Assembly: GCA_946699065.1 (NCBI GenBank)
Contig: CAMPDV010000687.1
Span: forward strand, 124,001 to 188,000
Source: Loxodes magnus
Taxonomy: Eukaryota; Ciliophora; Karyorelictea; Loxodida; Loxodidae
DNA: 64,000 nt
Direction: 5' to 3'
Under the pieces are notes generated by a model. That model did not search any database. It was not told where the DNA came from and worked only from the letters and a program-made list of their open reading frames with translations. Each line of letters starts with the position of its first letter. The stretch's first letter is position 1. Below, piece by piece: positions 44,098 through 57,276 of the stretch. A program made the translations under genes and the position numbers.

Positions 44098-47000
44098 TTT
44101 ATATTATATATAAAAAAATATATATCATTTTAGTTTTTCTTCTTTATTATTCATTATATTTTAAATCTGAAATATTTACCTTTTTTGTTACTTTGAGAAT
44201 TCATCTAAATTAAAATATTTAAAATTAATTTCTCTTTTTTTTCCTCTTGCAACTTCTAAAATATTCTGTTTCTCGATTAAATTCTATTTTCTCTTTTAGG
44301 TAGTTAGAAATATTTAATTATGATAATTTTTAATATTAACATCTCATTAGATTTTTTATATTAGCTAAATGAAATAATAAATTTGATTTATGCTTTTCAA
44401 AGGTGAATTTATTTGCCTAAATTTTAATATTTTTCTAGATTGCTATTCTTACTCAATCCTTTAATGAAAGTATTTTATTTAATATTTTACTAATATCTTG
44501 CTGGTCATTTTTTAGATTATGGAATCATCTTAACATTGAGTTTCTAATTAAAAGATTCTTTGATTTTTTTATCTCTTTCAAAATTCTCCAATCAATAGAC
44601 TATTCATTTATAAAAAGTTTTCAATTTACTCTTAGATATTTAATTTATTGTCTAAACTTTTTTATTTTCTTATCAATTTTATTAATTTTGCAAAGAACTT
44701 TTTCTCGGAAAAGACTTTATGAATAACTCTTTGTTATTAGAGCATATCAATTAACTATTTTGAATTTGGAAATAGCACTGGTTTTCATTAAAATATATTA
44801 ATCTTTTTATTTTTTCAATTTTTACTTAGATCTTTTTATCTTTTAATAATCAAGCCCCCATTCTATTCATAAATCCTCAAATCAATAATCTACACAACTA
44901 TTTATGTTTTACAAAATAGCAAGCATTGAATCTTGAGATTTTATCTAAAAATTCTCACTTTTTTATGAGAATTTTAGAATTTAAATATTAGACTAAATTA
45001 TTTTAACTATTCTCAATCTAAACTTTTTTCGTTTGCTTTTTATCTTACTCATCAATTTGTTTTACTCATAGTTTAAATCATTAATTTTTTTCAAGTTTGA
45101 TTAATTTATTTAAAAAAATCGTTATAAAATCTCTTTTAAAATTATTTTAAGTCGAAAACTTTTCTTAAGTTATTTTGTTAAAAATTAAAGTTATAAATCA
45201 TAAAAATTTTTTTGTTAAGATATTTTTTATTTTATAAGTAGTTTTAATTAAATAAATAAATTATGTTATGAATATAGCGTTCAAACTAAAGTTGAATAAA
45301 TTAAGAATATGATTATTAAAACATTTCAGTCTCTTTAAATTTTACGAAAAATTATAATAAACTAAAAGGCTACTTTTTTTCTTCTTTTAAATTCAATTTA
45401 AAACATTAAAGACATTTAAAATCTATTATCATTATAAATAATTTTTAACCTACTTGCTCATTATTTAAAATTAATTTTTAAATTATAGATATTATTATTA
45501 CATAGTTAGCTTTTTAAATTCACCCTGTAATTTTATTAATTTTATATAATAAAATTATTAATTTTATTTATTTGTCTTTATTTTATTTAAAAAAAATTAA
45601 AAATTATTTTATTTTTCTTATATTTTAACTTTGAATTTTTTTAACCTAGAATATAAAATTTATTTCATATTGATTAAATTTTTGAAAATAATATTAAACT
45701 ATTCATGAAGGTTTTTCTAGCTAATTTAACTAGTTTTGTTTTATTTTGTTTTCAATTATTTATTCTAAAAGTTAAATTAAATTAAATTAAAGTGTTAAAG
45801 AAGGATCGTCTACTTAAGAGCTTCCTACTTCCTTATTCTAAAAATTAATAGAATTATCATTAATTAAGGTATACTTAAAAAGATACAATTCTATAAGATA
45901 ATGGTAATATGATTTTGGTTATTATATATAATTTAAATTTTAGTTTTTTTAATTTTTTTAAAGATTTTTATTTTCAATCATTTTCTACTAAATATGTCTA
46001 AAACCTTGTCAATTATGTCTTTTTAGGTTTCTGATTTTTTATATTATGGCTAAAATTTCTTCTGCTTAAAAGTCACTAAATGCACTATAATTTATAGGTT
46101 TTTCTTGTATATATCTCTCAACATTTTTATTAGAACAGCATGATACCAAAACATCTAAAAATAAAAGTTTTGTTTAGAACTAAAATATTTATTAATGATT
46201 ATTTATTTAAAAATATTAAAGGTATAATAATATGAAGGAAAAATAATTTAAAATCAAATAAATTAATTACTTAAATAAATTGATTTATTTTATAATAATT
46301 AAGATTATAACATTAATCTTTAGTTGCTTGTCTTAGAATTATTAAATAGTTTAAATTCTTTTTATTTAATATTTTATCCCCAAAATTTCTATATTTCGAT
46401 GTTTTTCTTATGAAGTTATTTTATTGCTTAAATTTATTTTTAATTGTGCAGCTTATTTAGAAATTGAGTATAAATATTTAATAAATTTTTATTTGGCTAT
46501 GAAAAAATGCTTCTCTTCTTCATTTATTTTTTGACTATTCATTAAATAAAATAAATATAATGAGTATATTTTATCTTCGGTTCACTGTAATAAATTTAGC
46601 CTTATTTCTAAATTTAAACGTGGTTAAATTAAAAAAAATCTCAATTTCTTAATCTAAATCACTAGGAAAATGAAAATAGGTAACAATAACAATAAAATTA
46701 TTTATTATAATTATATATTTTTTCTCGCTTTATATAATTAAAATTTTTTCAAATGCAAGACTCTATAGAAATATTGTTGCTCTAATCCATAAACTTTTTT
46801 AATTTAGCAAAATTTCTATTTATATATTTTTTATTTAAACCATTAAAAAGAAAAAGAAAGGCTTTATATTAATGAGTTTAGAATTTTAGCATCAAAAAAA
46901 TTTGTCATTTGGAGTGAGAAGATAAATAGAATAGATTTGCAGATGTTTAAATTTTCTTATTTTTTCGCTTTTTTAAATAAAAGTTAAAAATAAAATCTAA

Positions 47001-49195
47001 AAATAGAATAATTAAAAGAAATTAGAATTTATTTACTAAATTTAAGTTATTTAATTCATATAAGATCTACTTTTATCTTTTTATTAAATTAAATCCTAAT
47101 TTAAAAAATTGTTTTATAGTTAAAAAAACTGAAAAAAGAGTAAATAAAGCTTAAATTAATTAATTTTAAAAGAAAAAAGGTTGAAGAATAAATTAAAATT
47201 TTTTTTAAAAAGCTATATTGTAACTTTTGTAAAAAAATATTAAGTAAAACTTAAAAAAAAATGATAAATGAAATACCATCGAAAAAAAACATAGATACCA
47301 AAAAAATTATTTTAGATTATATTTAATAATATTTTAATGATTGGACTAATATAAAGTATCTAAAAAAATAATCAATTAAAAATTATTACCAATGTATTTT
47401 GCTTTGCGAACTAGCGAATAAAAAAATTAAAAAAGAATATTTTATTTTTTATTTATTAATTGAGTTCGCAAAAAAATTAGAAAATTGAAAATTATTTAAT
47501 AAAAATTAATTAATTTTTACTCTAAAATTTTTAATAATTTATTAATTAATAACTCTAATTTATTTTACCTTAATAGTTTTCTTTATTTTATCTTTTAGCT
47601 TTATCTTTGAGTAATAATTTTAAATAGATTTTAATTTTATTTATAAAACTAAAACTAAAATTAAATTGCTTAATAGCTTTAATTTTTGCTTAGTTATTTT
47701 ATTAATGTTAAATTGCTTCTTAATTTAAAATGATTTAAAATAGTAAGCTTATTGAAATAATTTATTAAGAAAATATAAGTATTATGAAAATAAACTTTAT
47801 CTTTTAGAATATTTATAAAAATAAAATGCTTAGGAAATAATTAATACTTTCGTGCTTATTAAAGAATATCAAGAATGAGATAAACACTAAAAATGTTTTG
47901 AATACTTTTAAAAGCGAACTTTAAGTAATTTACACCCAATTTCTAGAAATAATAAAAAGAAGAAACATTTAAAATAAGCTCCTCAAATTTACTATTTAAT
48001 GTGTTATGTGTTAAATGGAAGAAATATTAGAAAAATCAAACTGATTAAATATAAAAAAAGCAAGTTTAATTATTAGAGAAGATAATAAAAAAAATATATT
48101 ATTTCAAAGAAAATATTAGTTAAAAAAAGAAGTTAATATATTAGAAAAAACAGATATTATTGCTTTGAAGAAAAGAGTAAAGCGATATAATAAGATAAAA
48201 CAGAATAATTAAAGAGGAAAAAAAATTTGCTAAGAGTATATAAGAGATGTTACAATTAAAAAAATTGAATAAATAGTCAAGATTTTAAGTAGCAAATCAT
48301 AAAATTCAAGCATAATTTAACAAATTATGATAAAAGAATAATACGGAAGAAAACTTAAGTAAAAAATTGAAGAATAAAGCATATTTAATAATAAATTTAG
48401 TATCCAAGGTAATTAATTTATCTTAAGTACTAAAAACATTTAGAATGATCTTTGTCCTAAACTTAATTTTATATATAAAAATCAAGATTTTATAAAATTG
48501 ATATTTAGATAAAAAGTCTCGAATAGTTTCGCACAAGAACAAAAGCATTGAATTAAGTTAAATTTTTAATTTATTTATTTTTCAAAACTATTTGTGAGAC
48601 TTACAAATAACGTAAATTTCAGAACTAGAAGAAAAATTTTCTAAGATAGAAAAAAATAAAACTGAAATTATAATGATAGATATTCAAAAAGCTAAATACA
48701 AAATTAAAGATTTAAAATAATAAAAAAATATTGACATAAGTTTTACAGTTAAGAAAATAACAATAATAAAAAATTTTTACAGAATCTTATCTTATTAAAA
48801 GATAAAAATTTAGAAAGAAACGAAAAATATTCATAAAAATTTTAGCATAAATCTAAAATAAAAAGTATAAATTTCTTGAAATATAAAACAAATAAAAATA
48901 TGAAAAAAAACGATAAAACAAAAAAAATTTATTTTTAATAGGAAAAACTTAATTTTAATAAAATAGAGATTTTAAATAAGCAATTATATAAAACATTTTA
49001 ATCATTCATTTTATCTATTTATAAAAAAAAATTTAGTAAGAAAAATTTTCTTATTATTACGAAGAAAAAAACTTACAAAGTTCATAGTTAGCTAAATTTA
49101 CTTAAATAGCTGTGTTATTGTGTATACAAATAAAAAGATTCAAGAATGATTATATATTTTAGGATAAGACATCATTCTAATGTAATGTGCTAAAT
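44098..49195. other. long AT-rich stretch left of the tRNA array
   Basis: No gene recognised. Contains an exact 10-bp inverted repeat TTTGCGAACT (47403-47412) and AGTTCGCAAA (47463-47472) around an AT-only-like 50-nt loop. A-rich from about 47940, which makes Lys/Asn-rich frames open by chance. Confidence 0.5.
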
Positions 49196-49262
49196 TTTTT
49201 ATTTCGGAATGAAAAAAGGCATAATAAACTTTTCGATAAACTTCGAGATATAAATTTTTGTT

Positions 49263-49268
49263 AAAAAA
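49263..49268 (-). terminator. RNA polymerase III terminator of initiator tRNA, first unit
   Basis: T6 on the minus strand, one base past the tRNA 3' end. Repeated at the same offset in every unit, so each copy is an independent transcription unit rather than part of a polycistron. Confidence 0.75.
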
Positions 49269-49269
49269 G

Positions 49270-49341
49270 TAGCGAGGAGTAGTTTCGATCTACCGACCTC
49301 TGGGTTATGGGCCCAGCGCGCTTCCACTGCGCTACCCCGCT
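49270..49341 (-). tRNA. initiator tRNA-Met(CAU), array copy 1
   Basis: 72 nt. Acceptor AGCGGGG pairs with CCTCGCT (one G-T wobble), so base pair 1-72 is A-T, a hallmark of eukaryotic initiators. The anticodon stem CTGGG/CCCAG has three consecutive G-C pairs next to loop CCCATAA, with C at position 33. The T loop is ATCGAAA (A54 and A60 instead of TTC), again initiator-specific. D arm GCGC/GCGC with loop AGTGGAA. All identity elements are present, so this is the translation-start tRNA, not the elongator. Confidence 0.97.
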
Positions 49342-49426
49342 TACTTATTTTTATATACTCACAAATATTTTAAATAAGATTATAAACTTTTATTTTGAAA
49401 AATAATGTTTTCTGATGAAAGTGTTG

Positions 49427-49453
49427 TAAACTTTTTCGCGAAAAAAAAGTTTA
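49427..49453. other. spacer inverted repeat, first unit
   Basis: TAAACTTTTT and AAAAAGTTTA arms with CGCG plus a few A in the loop. Present in each unit between tRNA genes, about 86 bp upstream of the tRNA 5' end. Function unknown. Confidence 0.6.
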
Positions 49454-49614
49454 GCATCATTATTGTAGTATTTGTTATCTACTTGTAGATGTGTAACTTA
49501 TTTAAAAATTTATAAGTCTTCTAAACTGAGGGTTCCACTGTTTTTATTTCGGAATGAAAAAAGGCATAATAAACTTTTCGATAAACTTCGAGATATAAAT
49601 TTTTGTTAAAAAAG

Positions 49615-49686
49615 TAGCGAGGAGTAGTTTCGATCTACCGACCTCTGGGTTATGGGCCCAGCGCGCTTCCACTGCGCTACCCCGCT
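49615..49686 (-). tRNA. initiator tRNA-Met(CAU), array copy 2
   Basis: Identical to copy 1. Confidence 0.96.
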
Positions 49687-49959
49687 TACTTATTTTTATA
49701 TACTCACAAATATTTTAAATAAGATTATAAACTTTTATTTTGAAAAATAATGTTTTCTGATGAAAGTGTTGTAAACTTTTTCGCGAAAAAAAAGTTTAGC
49801 ATCATTATTGTAGTATTTGTTATCTACTTGTAGATGTGTAACTTATTTAAAAATTTATAAGTCTTCTAAACTGAGGGTTCCACTGTTTTTATTTCGGAAT
49901 GAAAAAAGGCATAATAAACTTTTCGATAAACTTCGAGATATAAATTTTTGTTAAAAAAG

Positions 49960-50031
49960 TAGCGAGGAGTAGTTTCGATCTACCGACCTCTGGGTTATGG
50001 GCCCAGCGCGCTTCCACTGCGCTACCCCGCT
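49960..50031 (-). tRNA. initiator tRNA-Met(CAU), array copy 3
   Basis: Identical to copy 1. Confidence 0.96.
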
Positions 50032-50304
50032 TACTTATTTTTATATACTCACAAATATTTTAAATAAGATTATAAACTTTTATTTTGAAAAATAATGTTT
50101 TCTGATGAAAGTGTTGTAAACTTTTTCGCGAAAAAAAAGTTTAGCATCATTATTGTAGTATTTGTTATCTACTTGTAGATGTGTAACTTATTTAAAAATT
50201 TATAAGTCTTCTAAACTGAGGGTTCCACTGTTTTTATTTCGGAATGAAAAAAGGCATAATAAACTTTTCGATAAACTTCGAGATATAAATTTTTGTTAAA
50301 AAAG

Positions 50305-50376
50305 TAGCGAGGAGTAGTTTCGATCTACCGACCTCTGGGTTATGGGCCCAGCGCGCTTCCACTGCGCTACCCCGCT
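50305..50376 (-). tRNA. initiator tRNA-Met(CAU), array copy 4
   Basis: Identical to copy 1. Confidence 0.96.
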
Positions 50377-50649
50377 TACTTATTTTTATATACTCACAAA
50401 TATTTTAAATAAGATTATAAACTTTTATTTTGAAAAATAATGTTTTCTGATGAAAGTGTTGTAAACTTTTTCGCGAAAAAAAAGTTTAGCATCATTATTG
50501 TAGTATTTGTTATCTACTTGTAGATGTGTAACTTATTTAAAAATTTATAAGTCTTCTAAACTGAGGGTTCCACTGTTTTTATTTCGGAATGAAAAAAGGC
50601 ATAATAAACTTTTCGATAAACTTCGAGATATAAATTTTTGTTAAAAAAG

Positions 50650-50721
50650 TAGCGAGGAGTAGTTTCGATCTACCGACCTCTGGGTTATGGGCCCAGCGCG
50701 CTTCCACTGCGCTACCCCGCT
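50650..50721 (-). tRNA. initiator tRNA-Met(CAU), array copy 5
   Basis: Identical to copy 1. Confidence 0.96.
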
Positions 50722-50994
50722 TACTTATTTTTATATACTCACAAATATTTTAAATAAGATTATAAACTTTTATTTTGAAAAATAATGTTTTCTGATGAAA
50801 GTGTTGTAAACTTTTTCGCGAAAAAAAAGTTTAGCATCATTATTGTAGTATTTGTTATCTACTTGTAGATGTGTAACTTATTTAAAAATTTATAAGTCTT
50901 CTAAACTGAGGGTTCCACTGTTTTTATTTCGGAATGAAAAAAGGCATAATAAACTTTTCGATAAACTTCGAGATATAAATTTTTGTTAAAAAAG

Positions 50995-51066
50995 TAGCGA
51001 GGAGTAGTTTCGATCTACCGACCTCTGGGTTATGGGCCCAGCGCGCTTCCACTGCGCTACCCCGCT
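50995..51066 (-). tRNA. initiator tRNA-Met(CAU), array copy 6
   Basis: Identical to copy 1. Confidence 0.96.
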
Positions 51067-51339
51067 TACTTATTTTTATATACTCACAAATATTTTAAAT
51101 AAGATTATAAACTTTTATTTTGAAAAATAATGTTTTCTGATGAAAGTGTTGTAAACTTTTTCGCGAAAAAAAAGTTTAGCATCATTATTGTAGTATTTGT
51201 TATCTACTTGTAGATGTGTAACTTATTTAAAAATTTATAAGTCTTCTAAACTGAGGGTTCCACTGTTTTTATTTCGGAATGAAAAAAGGCATAATAAACT
51301 TTTCGATAAACTTCGAGATATAAATTTTTGTTAAAAAAG

Positions 51340-51411
51340 TAGCGAGGAGTAGTTTCGATCTACCGACCTCTGGGTTATGGGCCCAGCGCGCTTCCACTGC
51401 GCTACCCCGCT
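51340..51411 (-). tRNA. initiator tRNA-Met(CAU), array copy 7
   Basis: Identical to copy 1. Confidence 0.96.
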
Positions 51412-51684
51412 TACTTATTTTTATATACTCACAAATATTTTAAATAAGATTATAAACTTTTATTTTGAAAAATAATGTTTTCTGATGAAAGTGTTGTAAA
51501 CTTTTTCGCGAAAAAAAAGTTTAGCATCATTATTGTAGTATTTGTTATCTACTTGTAGATGTGTAACTTATTTAAAAATTTATAAGTCTTCTAAACTGAG
51601 GGTTCCACTGTTTTTATTTCGGAATGAAAAAAGGCATAATAAACTTTTCGATAAACTTCGAGATATAAATTTTTGTTAAAAAAG

Positions 51685-51756
51685 TAGCGAGGAGTAGTTT
51701 CGATCTACCGACCTCTGGGTTATGGGCCCAGCGCGCTTCCACTGCGCTACCCCGCT
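51685..51756 (-). tRNA. initiator tRNA-Met(CAU), array copy 8
   Basis: Identical to copy 1. Confidence 0.96.
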
Positions 51757-52029
51757 TACTTATTTTTATATACTCACAAATATTTTAAATAAGATTATAA
51801 ACTTTTATTTTGAAAAATAATGTTTTCTGATGAAAGTGTTGTAAACTTTTTCGCGAAAAAAAAGTTTAGCATCATTATTGTAGTATTTGTTATCTACTTG
51901 TAGATGTGTAACTTATTTAAAAATTTATAAGTCTTCTAAACTGAGGGTTCCACTGTTTTTATTTCGGAATGAAAAAAGGCATAATAAACTTTTCGATAAA
52001 CTTCGAGATATAAATTTTTGTTAAAAAAG

Positions 52030-52101
52030 TAGCGAGGAGTAGTTTCGATCTACCGACCTCTGGGTTATGGGCCCAGCGCGCTTCCACTGCGCTACCCCGC
52101 T
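52030..52101 (-). tRNA. initiator tRNA-Met(CAU), array copy 9
   Basis: Identical to copy 1. Confidence 0.96.
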
Positions 52102-52374
52102 TACTTATTTTTATATACTCACAAATATTTTAAATAAGATTATAAACTTTTATTTTGAAAAATAATGTTTTCTGATGAAAGTGTTGTAAACTTTTTCGCG
52201 AAAAAAAAGTTTAGCATCATTATTGTAGTATTTGTTATCTACTTGTAGATGTGTAACTTATTTAAAAATTTATAAGTCTTCTAAACTGAGGGTTCCACTG
52301 TTTTTATTTCGGAATGAAAAAAGGCATAATAAACTTTTCGATAAACTTCGAGATATAAATTTTTGTTAAAAAAG

Positions 52375-52446
52375 TAGCGAGGAGTAGTTTCGATCTACCG
52401 ACCTCTGGGTTATGGGCCCAGCGCGCTTCCACTGCGCTACCCCGCT
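52375..52446 (-). tRNA. initiator tRNA-Met(CAU), array copy 10
   Basis: Identical to copy 1. Confidence 0.96.
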
Positions 52447-52719
52447 TACTTATTTTTATATACTCACAAATATTTTAAATAAGATTATAAACTTTTATTT
52501 TGAAAAATAATGTTTTCTGATGAAAGTGTTGTAAACTTTTTCGCGAAAAAAAAGTTTAGCATCATTATTGTAGTATTTGTTATCTACTTGTAGATGTGTA
52601 ACTTATTTAAAAATTTATAAGTCTTCTAAACTGAGGGTTCCACTGTTTTTATTTCGGAATGAAAAAAGGCATAATAAACTTTTCGATAAACTTCGAGATA
52701 TAAATTTTTGTTAAAAAAG

Positions 52720-52791
52720 TAGCGAGGAGTAGTTTCGATCTACCGACCTCTGGGTTATGGGCCCAGCGCGCTTCCACTGCGCTACCCCGCT
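52720..52791 (-). tRNA. initiator tRNA-Met(CAU), array copy 11
   Basis: Identical to copy 1. Confidence 0.96.
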
Positions 52792-53064
52792 TACTTATTT
52801 TTATATACTCACAAATATTTTAAATAAGATTATAAACTTTTATTTTGAAAAATAATGTTTTCTGATGAAAGTGTTGTAAACTTTTTCGCGAAAAAAAAGT
52901 TTAGCATCATTATTGTAGTATTTGTTATCTACTTGTAGATGTGTAACTTATTTAAAAATTTATAAGTCTTCTAAACTGAGGGTTCCACTGTTTTTATTTC
53001 GGAATGAAAAAAGGCATAATAAACTTTTCGATAAACTTCGAGATATAAATTTTTGTTAAAAAAG

Positions 53065-53136
53065 TAGCGAGGAGTAGTTTCGATCTACCGACCTCTGGGT
53101 TATGGGCCCAGCGCGCTTCCACTGCGCTACCCCGCT
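53065..53136 (-). tRNA. initiator tRNA-Met(CAU), array copy 12
   Basis: Identical to copy 1. Confidence 0.96.
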
Positions 53137-53409
53137 TACTTATTTTTATATACTCACAAATATTTTAAATAAGATTATAAACTTTTATTTTGAAAAATAA
53201 TGTTTTCTGATGAAAGTGTTGTAAACTTTTTCGCGAAAAAAAAGTTTAGCATCATTATTGTAGTATTTGTTATCTACTTGTAGATGTGTAACTTATTTAA
53301 AAATTTATAAGTCTTCTAAACTGAGGGTTCCACTGTTTTTATTTCGGAATGAAAAAAGGCATAATAAACTTTTCGATAAACTTCGAGATATAAATTTTTG
53401 TTAAAAAAG

Positions 53410-53481
53410 TAGCGAGGAGTAGTTTCGATCTACCGACCTCTGGGTTATGGGCCCAGCGCGCTTCCACTGCGCTACCCCGCT
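53410..53481 (-). tRNA. initiator tRNA-Met(CAU), array copy 13
   Basis: Identical to copy 1. Confidence 0.96.
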
Positions 53482-53754
53482 TACTTATTTTTATATACTC
53501 ACAAATATTTTAAATAAGATTATAAACTTTTATTTTGAAAAATAATGTTTTCTGATGAAAGTGTTGTAAACTTTTTCGCGAAAAAAAAGTTTAGCATCAT
53601 TATTGTAGTATTTGTTATCTACTTGTAGATGTGTAACTTATTTAAAAATTTATAAGTCTTCTAAACTGAGGGTTCCACTGTTTTTATTTCGGAATGAAAA
53701 AAGGCATAATAAACTTTTCGATAAACTTCGAGATATAAATTTTTGTTAAAAAAG

Positions 53755-53826
53755 TAGCGAGGAGTAGTTTCGATCTACCGACCTCTGGGTTATGGGCCCA
53801 GCGCGCTTCCACTGCGCTACCCCGCT
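53755..53826 (-). tRNA. initiator tRNA-Met(CAU), array copy 14
   Basis: Identical to copy 1. Confidence 0.96.
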
Positions 53827-54099
53827 TACTTATTTTTATATACTCACAAATATTTTAAATAAGATTATAAACTTTTATTTTGAAAAATAATGTTTTCTGA
53901 TGAAAGTGTTGTAAACTTTTTCGCGAAAAAAAAGTTTAGCATCATTATTGTAGTATTTGTTATCTACTTGTAGATGTGTAACTTATTTAAAAATTTATAA
54001 GTCTTCTAAACTGAGGGTTCCACTGTTTTTATTTCGGAATGAAAAAAGGCATAATAAACTTTTCGATAAACTTCGAGATATAAATTTTTGTTAAAAAAG

Positions 54100-54171
54100 T
54101 AGCGAGGAGTAGTTTCGATCTACCGACCTCTGGGTTATGGGCCCAGCGCGCTTCCACTGCGCTACCCCGCT
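54100..54171 (-). tRNA. initiator tRNA-Met(CAU), array copy 15
   Basis: Identical to copy 1. Confidence 0.96.
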
Positions 54172-54444
54172 TACTTATTTTTATATACTCACAAATATTT
54201 TAAATAAGATTATAAACTTTTATTTTGAAAAATAATGTTTTCTGATGAAAGTGTTGTAAACTTTTTCGCGAAAAAAAAGTTTAGCATCATTATTGTAGTA
54301 TTTGTTATCTACTTGTAGATGTGTAACTTATTTAAAAATTTATAAGTCTTCTAAACTGAGGGTTCCACTGTTTTTATTTCGGAATGAAAAAAGGCATAAT
54401 AAACTTTTCGATAAACTTCGAGATATAAATTTTTGTTAAAAAAG

Positions 54445-54516
54445 TAGCGAGGAGTAGTTTCGATCTACCGACCTCTGGGTTATGGGCCCAGCGCGCTTCC
54501 ACTGCGCTACCCCGCT
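54445..54516 (-). tRNA. initiator tRNA-Met(CAU), array copy 16
   Basis: Identical to copy 1. Confidence 0.96.
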
Positions 54517-54789
54517 TACTTATTTTTATATACTCACAAATATTTTAAATAAGATTATAAACTTTTATTTTGAAAAATAATGTTTTCTGATGAAAGTGTT
54601 GTAAACTTTTTCGCGAAAAAAAAGTTTAGCATCATTATTGTAGTATTTGTTATCTACTTGTAGATGTGTAACTTATTTAAAAATTTATAAGTCTTCTAAA
54701 CTGAGGGTTCCACTGTTTTTATTTCGGAATGAAAAAAGGCATAATAAACTTTTCGATAAACTTCGAGATATAAATTTTTGTTAAAAAAG

Positions 54790-54861
54790 TAGCGAGGAGT
54801 AGTTTCGATCTACCGACCTCTGGGTTATGGGCCCAGCGCGCTTCCACTGCGCTACCCCGCT
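54790..54861 (-). tRNA. initiator tRNA-Met(CAU), array copy 17
   Basis: Identical to copy 1. Confidence 0.96.
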
Positions 54862-55134
54862 TACTTATTTTTATATACTCACAAATATTTTAAATAAGAT
54901 TATAAACTTTTATTTTGAAAAATAATGTTTTCTGATGAAAGTGTTGTAAACTTTTTCGCGAAAAAAAAGTTTAGCATCATTATTGTAGTATTTGTTATCT
55001 ACTTGTAGATGTGTAACTTATTTAAAAATTTATAAGTCTTCTAAACTGAGGGTTCCACTGTTTTTATTTCGGAATGAAAAAAGGCATAATAAACTTTTCG
55101 ATAAACTTCGAGATATAAATTTTTGTTAAAAAAG

Positions 55135-55206
55135 TAGCGAGGAGTAGTTTCGATCTACCGACCTCTGGGTTATGGGCCCAGCGCGCTTCCACTGCGCTAC
55201 CCCGCT
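55135..55206 (-). tRNA. initiator tRNA-Met(CAU), array copy 18
   Basis: Identical to copy 1. Confidence 0.96.
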
Positions 55207-55479
55207 TACTTATTTTTATATACTCACAAATATTTTAAATAAGATTATAAACTTTTATTTTGAAAAATAATGTTTTCTGATGAAAGTGTTGTAAACTTTT
55301 TCGCGAAAAAAAAGTTTAGCATCATTATTGTAGTATTTGTTATCTACTTGTAGATGTGTAACTTATTTAAAAATTTATAAGTCTTCTAAACTGAGGGTTC
55401 CACTGTTTTTATTTCGGAATGAAAAAAGGCATAATAAACTTTTCGATAAACTTCGAGATATAAATTTTTGTTAAAAAAG

Positions 55480-55551
55480 TAGCGAGGAGTAGTTTCGATC
55501 TACCGACCTCTGGGTTATGGGCCCAGCGCGCTTCCACTGCGCTACCCCGCT
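55480..55551 (-). tRNA. initiator tRNA-Met(CAU), array copy 19
   Basis: Identical to copy 1. Confidence 0.96.
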
Positions 55552-55824
55552 TACTTATTTTTATATACTCACAAATATTTTAAATAAGATTATAAACTTT
55601 TATTTTGAAAAATAATGTTTTCTGATGAAAGTGTTGTAAACTTTTTCGCGAAAAAAAAGTTTAGCATCATTATTGTAGTATTTGTTATCTACTTGTAGAT
55701 GTGTAACTTATTTAAAAATTTATAAGTCTTCTAAACTGAGGGTTCCACTGTTTTTATTTCGGAATGAAAAAAGGCATAATAAACTTTTCGATAAACTTCG
55801 AGATATAAATTTTTGTTAAAAAAG

Positions 55825-55896
55825 TAGCGAGGAGTAGTTTCGATCTACCGACCTCTGGGTTATGGGCCCAGCGCGCTTCCACTGCGCTACCCCGCT
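55825..55896 (-). tRNA. initiator tRNA-Met(CAU), array copy 20
   Basis: Identical to copy 1. Confidence 0.96.
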
Positions 55897-56169
55897 TACT
55901 TATTTTTATATACTCACAAATATTTTAAATAAGATTATAAACTTTTATTTTGAAAAATAATGTTTTCTGATGAAAGTGTTGTAAACTTTTTCGCGAAAAA
56001 AAAGTTTAGCATCATTATTGTAGTATTTGTTATCTACTTGTAGATGTGTAACTTATTTAAAAATTTATAAGTCTTCTAAACTGAGGGTTCCACTGTTTTT
56101 ATTTCGGAATGAAAAAAGGCATAATAAACTTTTCGATAAACTTCGAGATATAAATTTTTGTTAAAAAAG

Positions 56170-56241
56170 TAGCGAGGAGTAGTTTCGATCTACCGACCTC
56201 TGGGTTATGGGCCCAGCGCGCTTCCACTGCGCTACCCCGCT
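56170..56241 (-). tRNA. initiator tRNA-Met(CAU), array copy 21
   Basis: Identical to copy 1. Confidence 0.96.
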
Positions 56242-56514
56242 TACTTATTTTTATATACTCACAAATATTTTAAATAAGATTATAAACTTTTATTTTGAAA
56301 AATAATGTTTTCTGATGAAAGTGTTGTAAACTTTTTCGCGAAAAAAAAGTTTAGCATCATTATTGTAGTATTTGTTATCTACTTGTAGATGTGTAACTTA
56401 TTTAAAAATTTATAAGTCTTCTAAACTGAGGGTTCCACTGTTTTTATTTCGGAATGAAAAAAGGCATAATAAACTTTTCGATAAACTTCGAGATATAAAT
56501 TTTTGTTAAAAAAG

Positions 56515-56586
56515 TAGCGAGGAGTAGTTTCGATCTACCGACCTCTGGGTTATGGGCCCAGCGCGCTTCCACTGCGCTACCCCGCT
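56515..56586 (-). tRNA. initiator tRNA-Met(CAU), array copy 22
   Basis: Identical to copy 1. Confidence 0.96.
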
Positions 56587-56859
56587 TACTTATTTTTATA
56601 TACTCACAAATATTTTAAATAAGATTATAAACTTTTATTTTGAAAAATAATGTTTTCTGATGAAAGTGTTGTAAACTTTTTCGCGAAAAAAAAGTTTAGC
56701 ATCATTATTGTAGTATTTGTTATCTACTTGTAGATGTGTAACTTATTTAAAAATTTATAAGTCTTCTAAACTGAGGGTTCCACTGTTTTTATTTCGGAAT
56801 GAAAAAAGGCATAATAAACTTTTCGATAAACTTCGAGATATAAATTTTTGTTAAAAAAG

Positions 56860-56931
56860 TAGCGAGGAGTAGTTTCGATCTACCGACCTCTGGGTTATGG
56901 GCCCAGCGCGCTTCCACTGCGCTACCCCGCT
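56860..56931 (-). tRNA. initiator tRNA-Met(CAU), array copy 23
   Basis: Identical to copy 1. Confidence 0.96.
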
Positions 56932-57204
56932 TACTTATTTTTATATACTCACAAATATTTTAAATAAGATTATAAACTTTTATTTTGAAAAATAATGTTT
57001 TCTGATGAAAGTGTTGTAAACTTTTTCGCGAAAAAAAAGTTTAGCATCATTATTGTAGTATTTGTTATCTACTTGTAGATGTGTAACTTATTTAAAAATT
57101 TATAAGTCTTCTAAACTGAGGGTTCCACTGTTTTTATTTCGGAATGAAAAAAGGCATAATAAACTTTTCGATAAACTTCGAGATATAAATTTTTGTTAAA
57201 AAAG

Positions 57205-57276
57205 TAGCGAGGAGTAGTTTCGATCTACCGACCTCTGGGTTATGGGCCCAGCGCGCTTCCACTGCGCTACCCCGCT
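57205..57276 (-). tRNA. initiator tRNA-Met(CAU), array copy 24
   Basis: Identical to copy 1. Confidence 0.96.
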
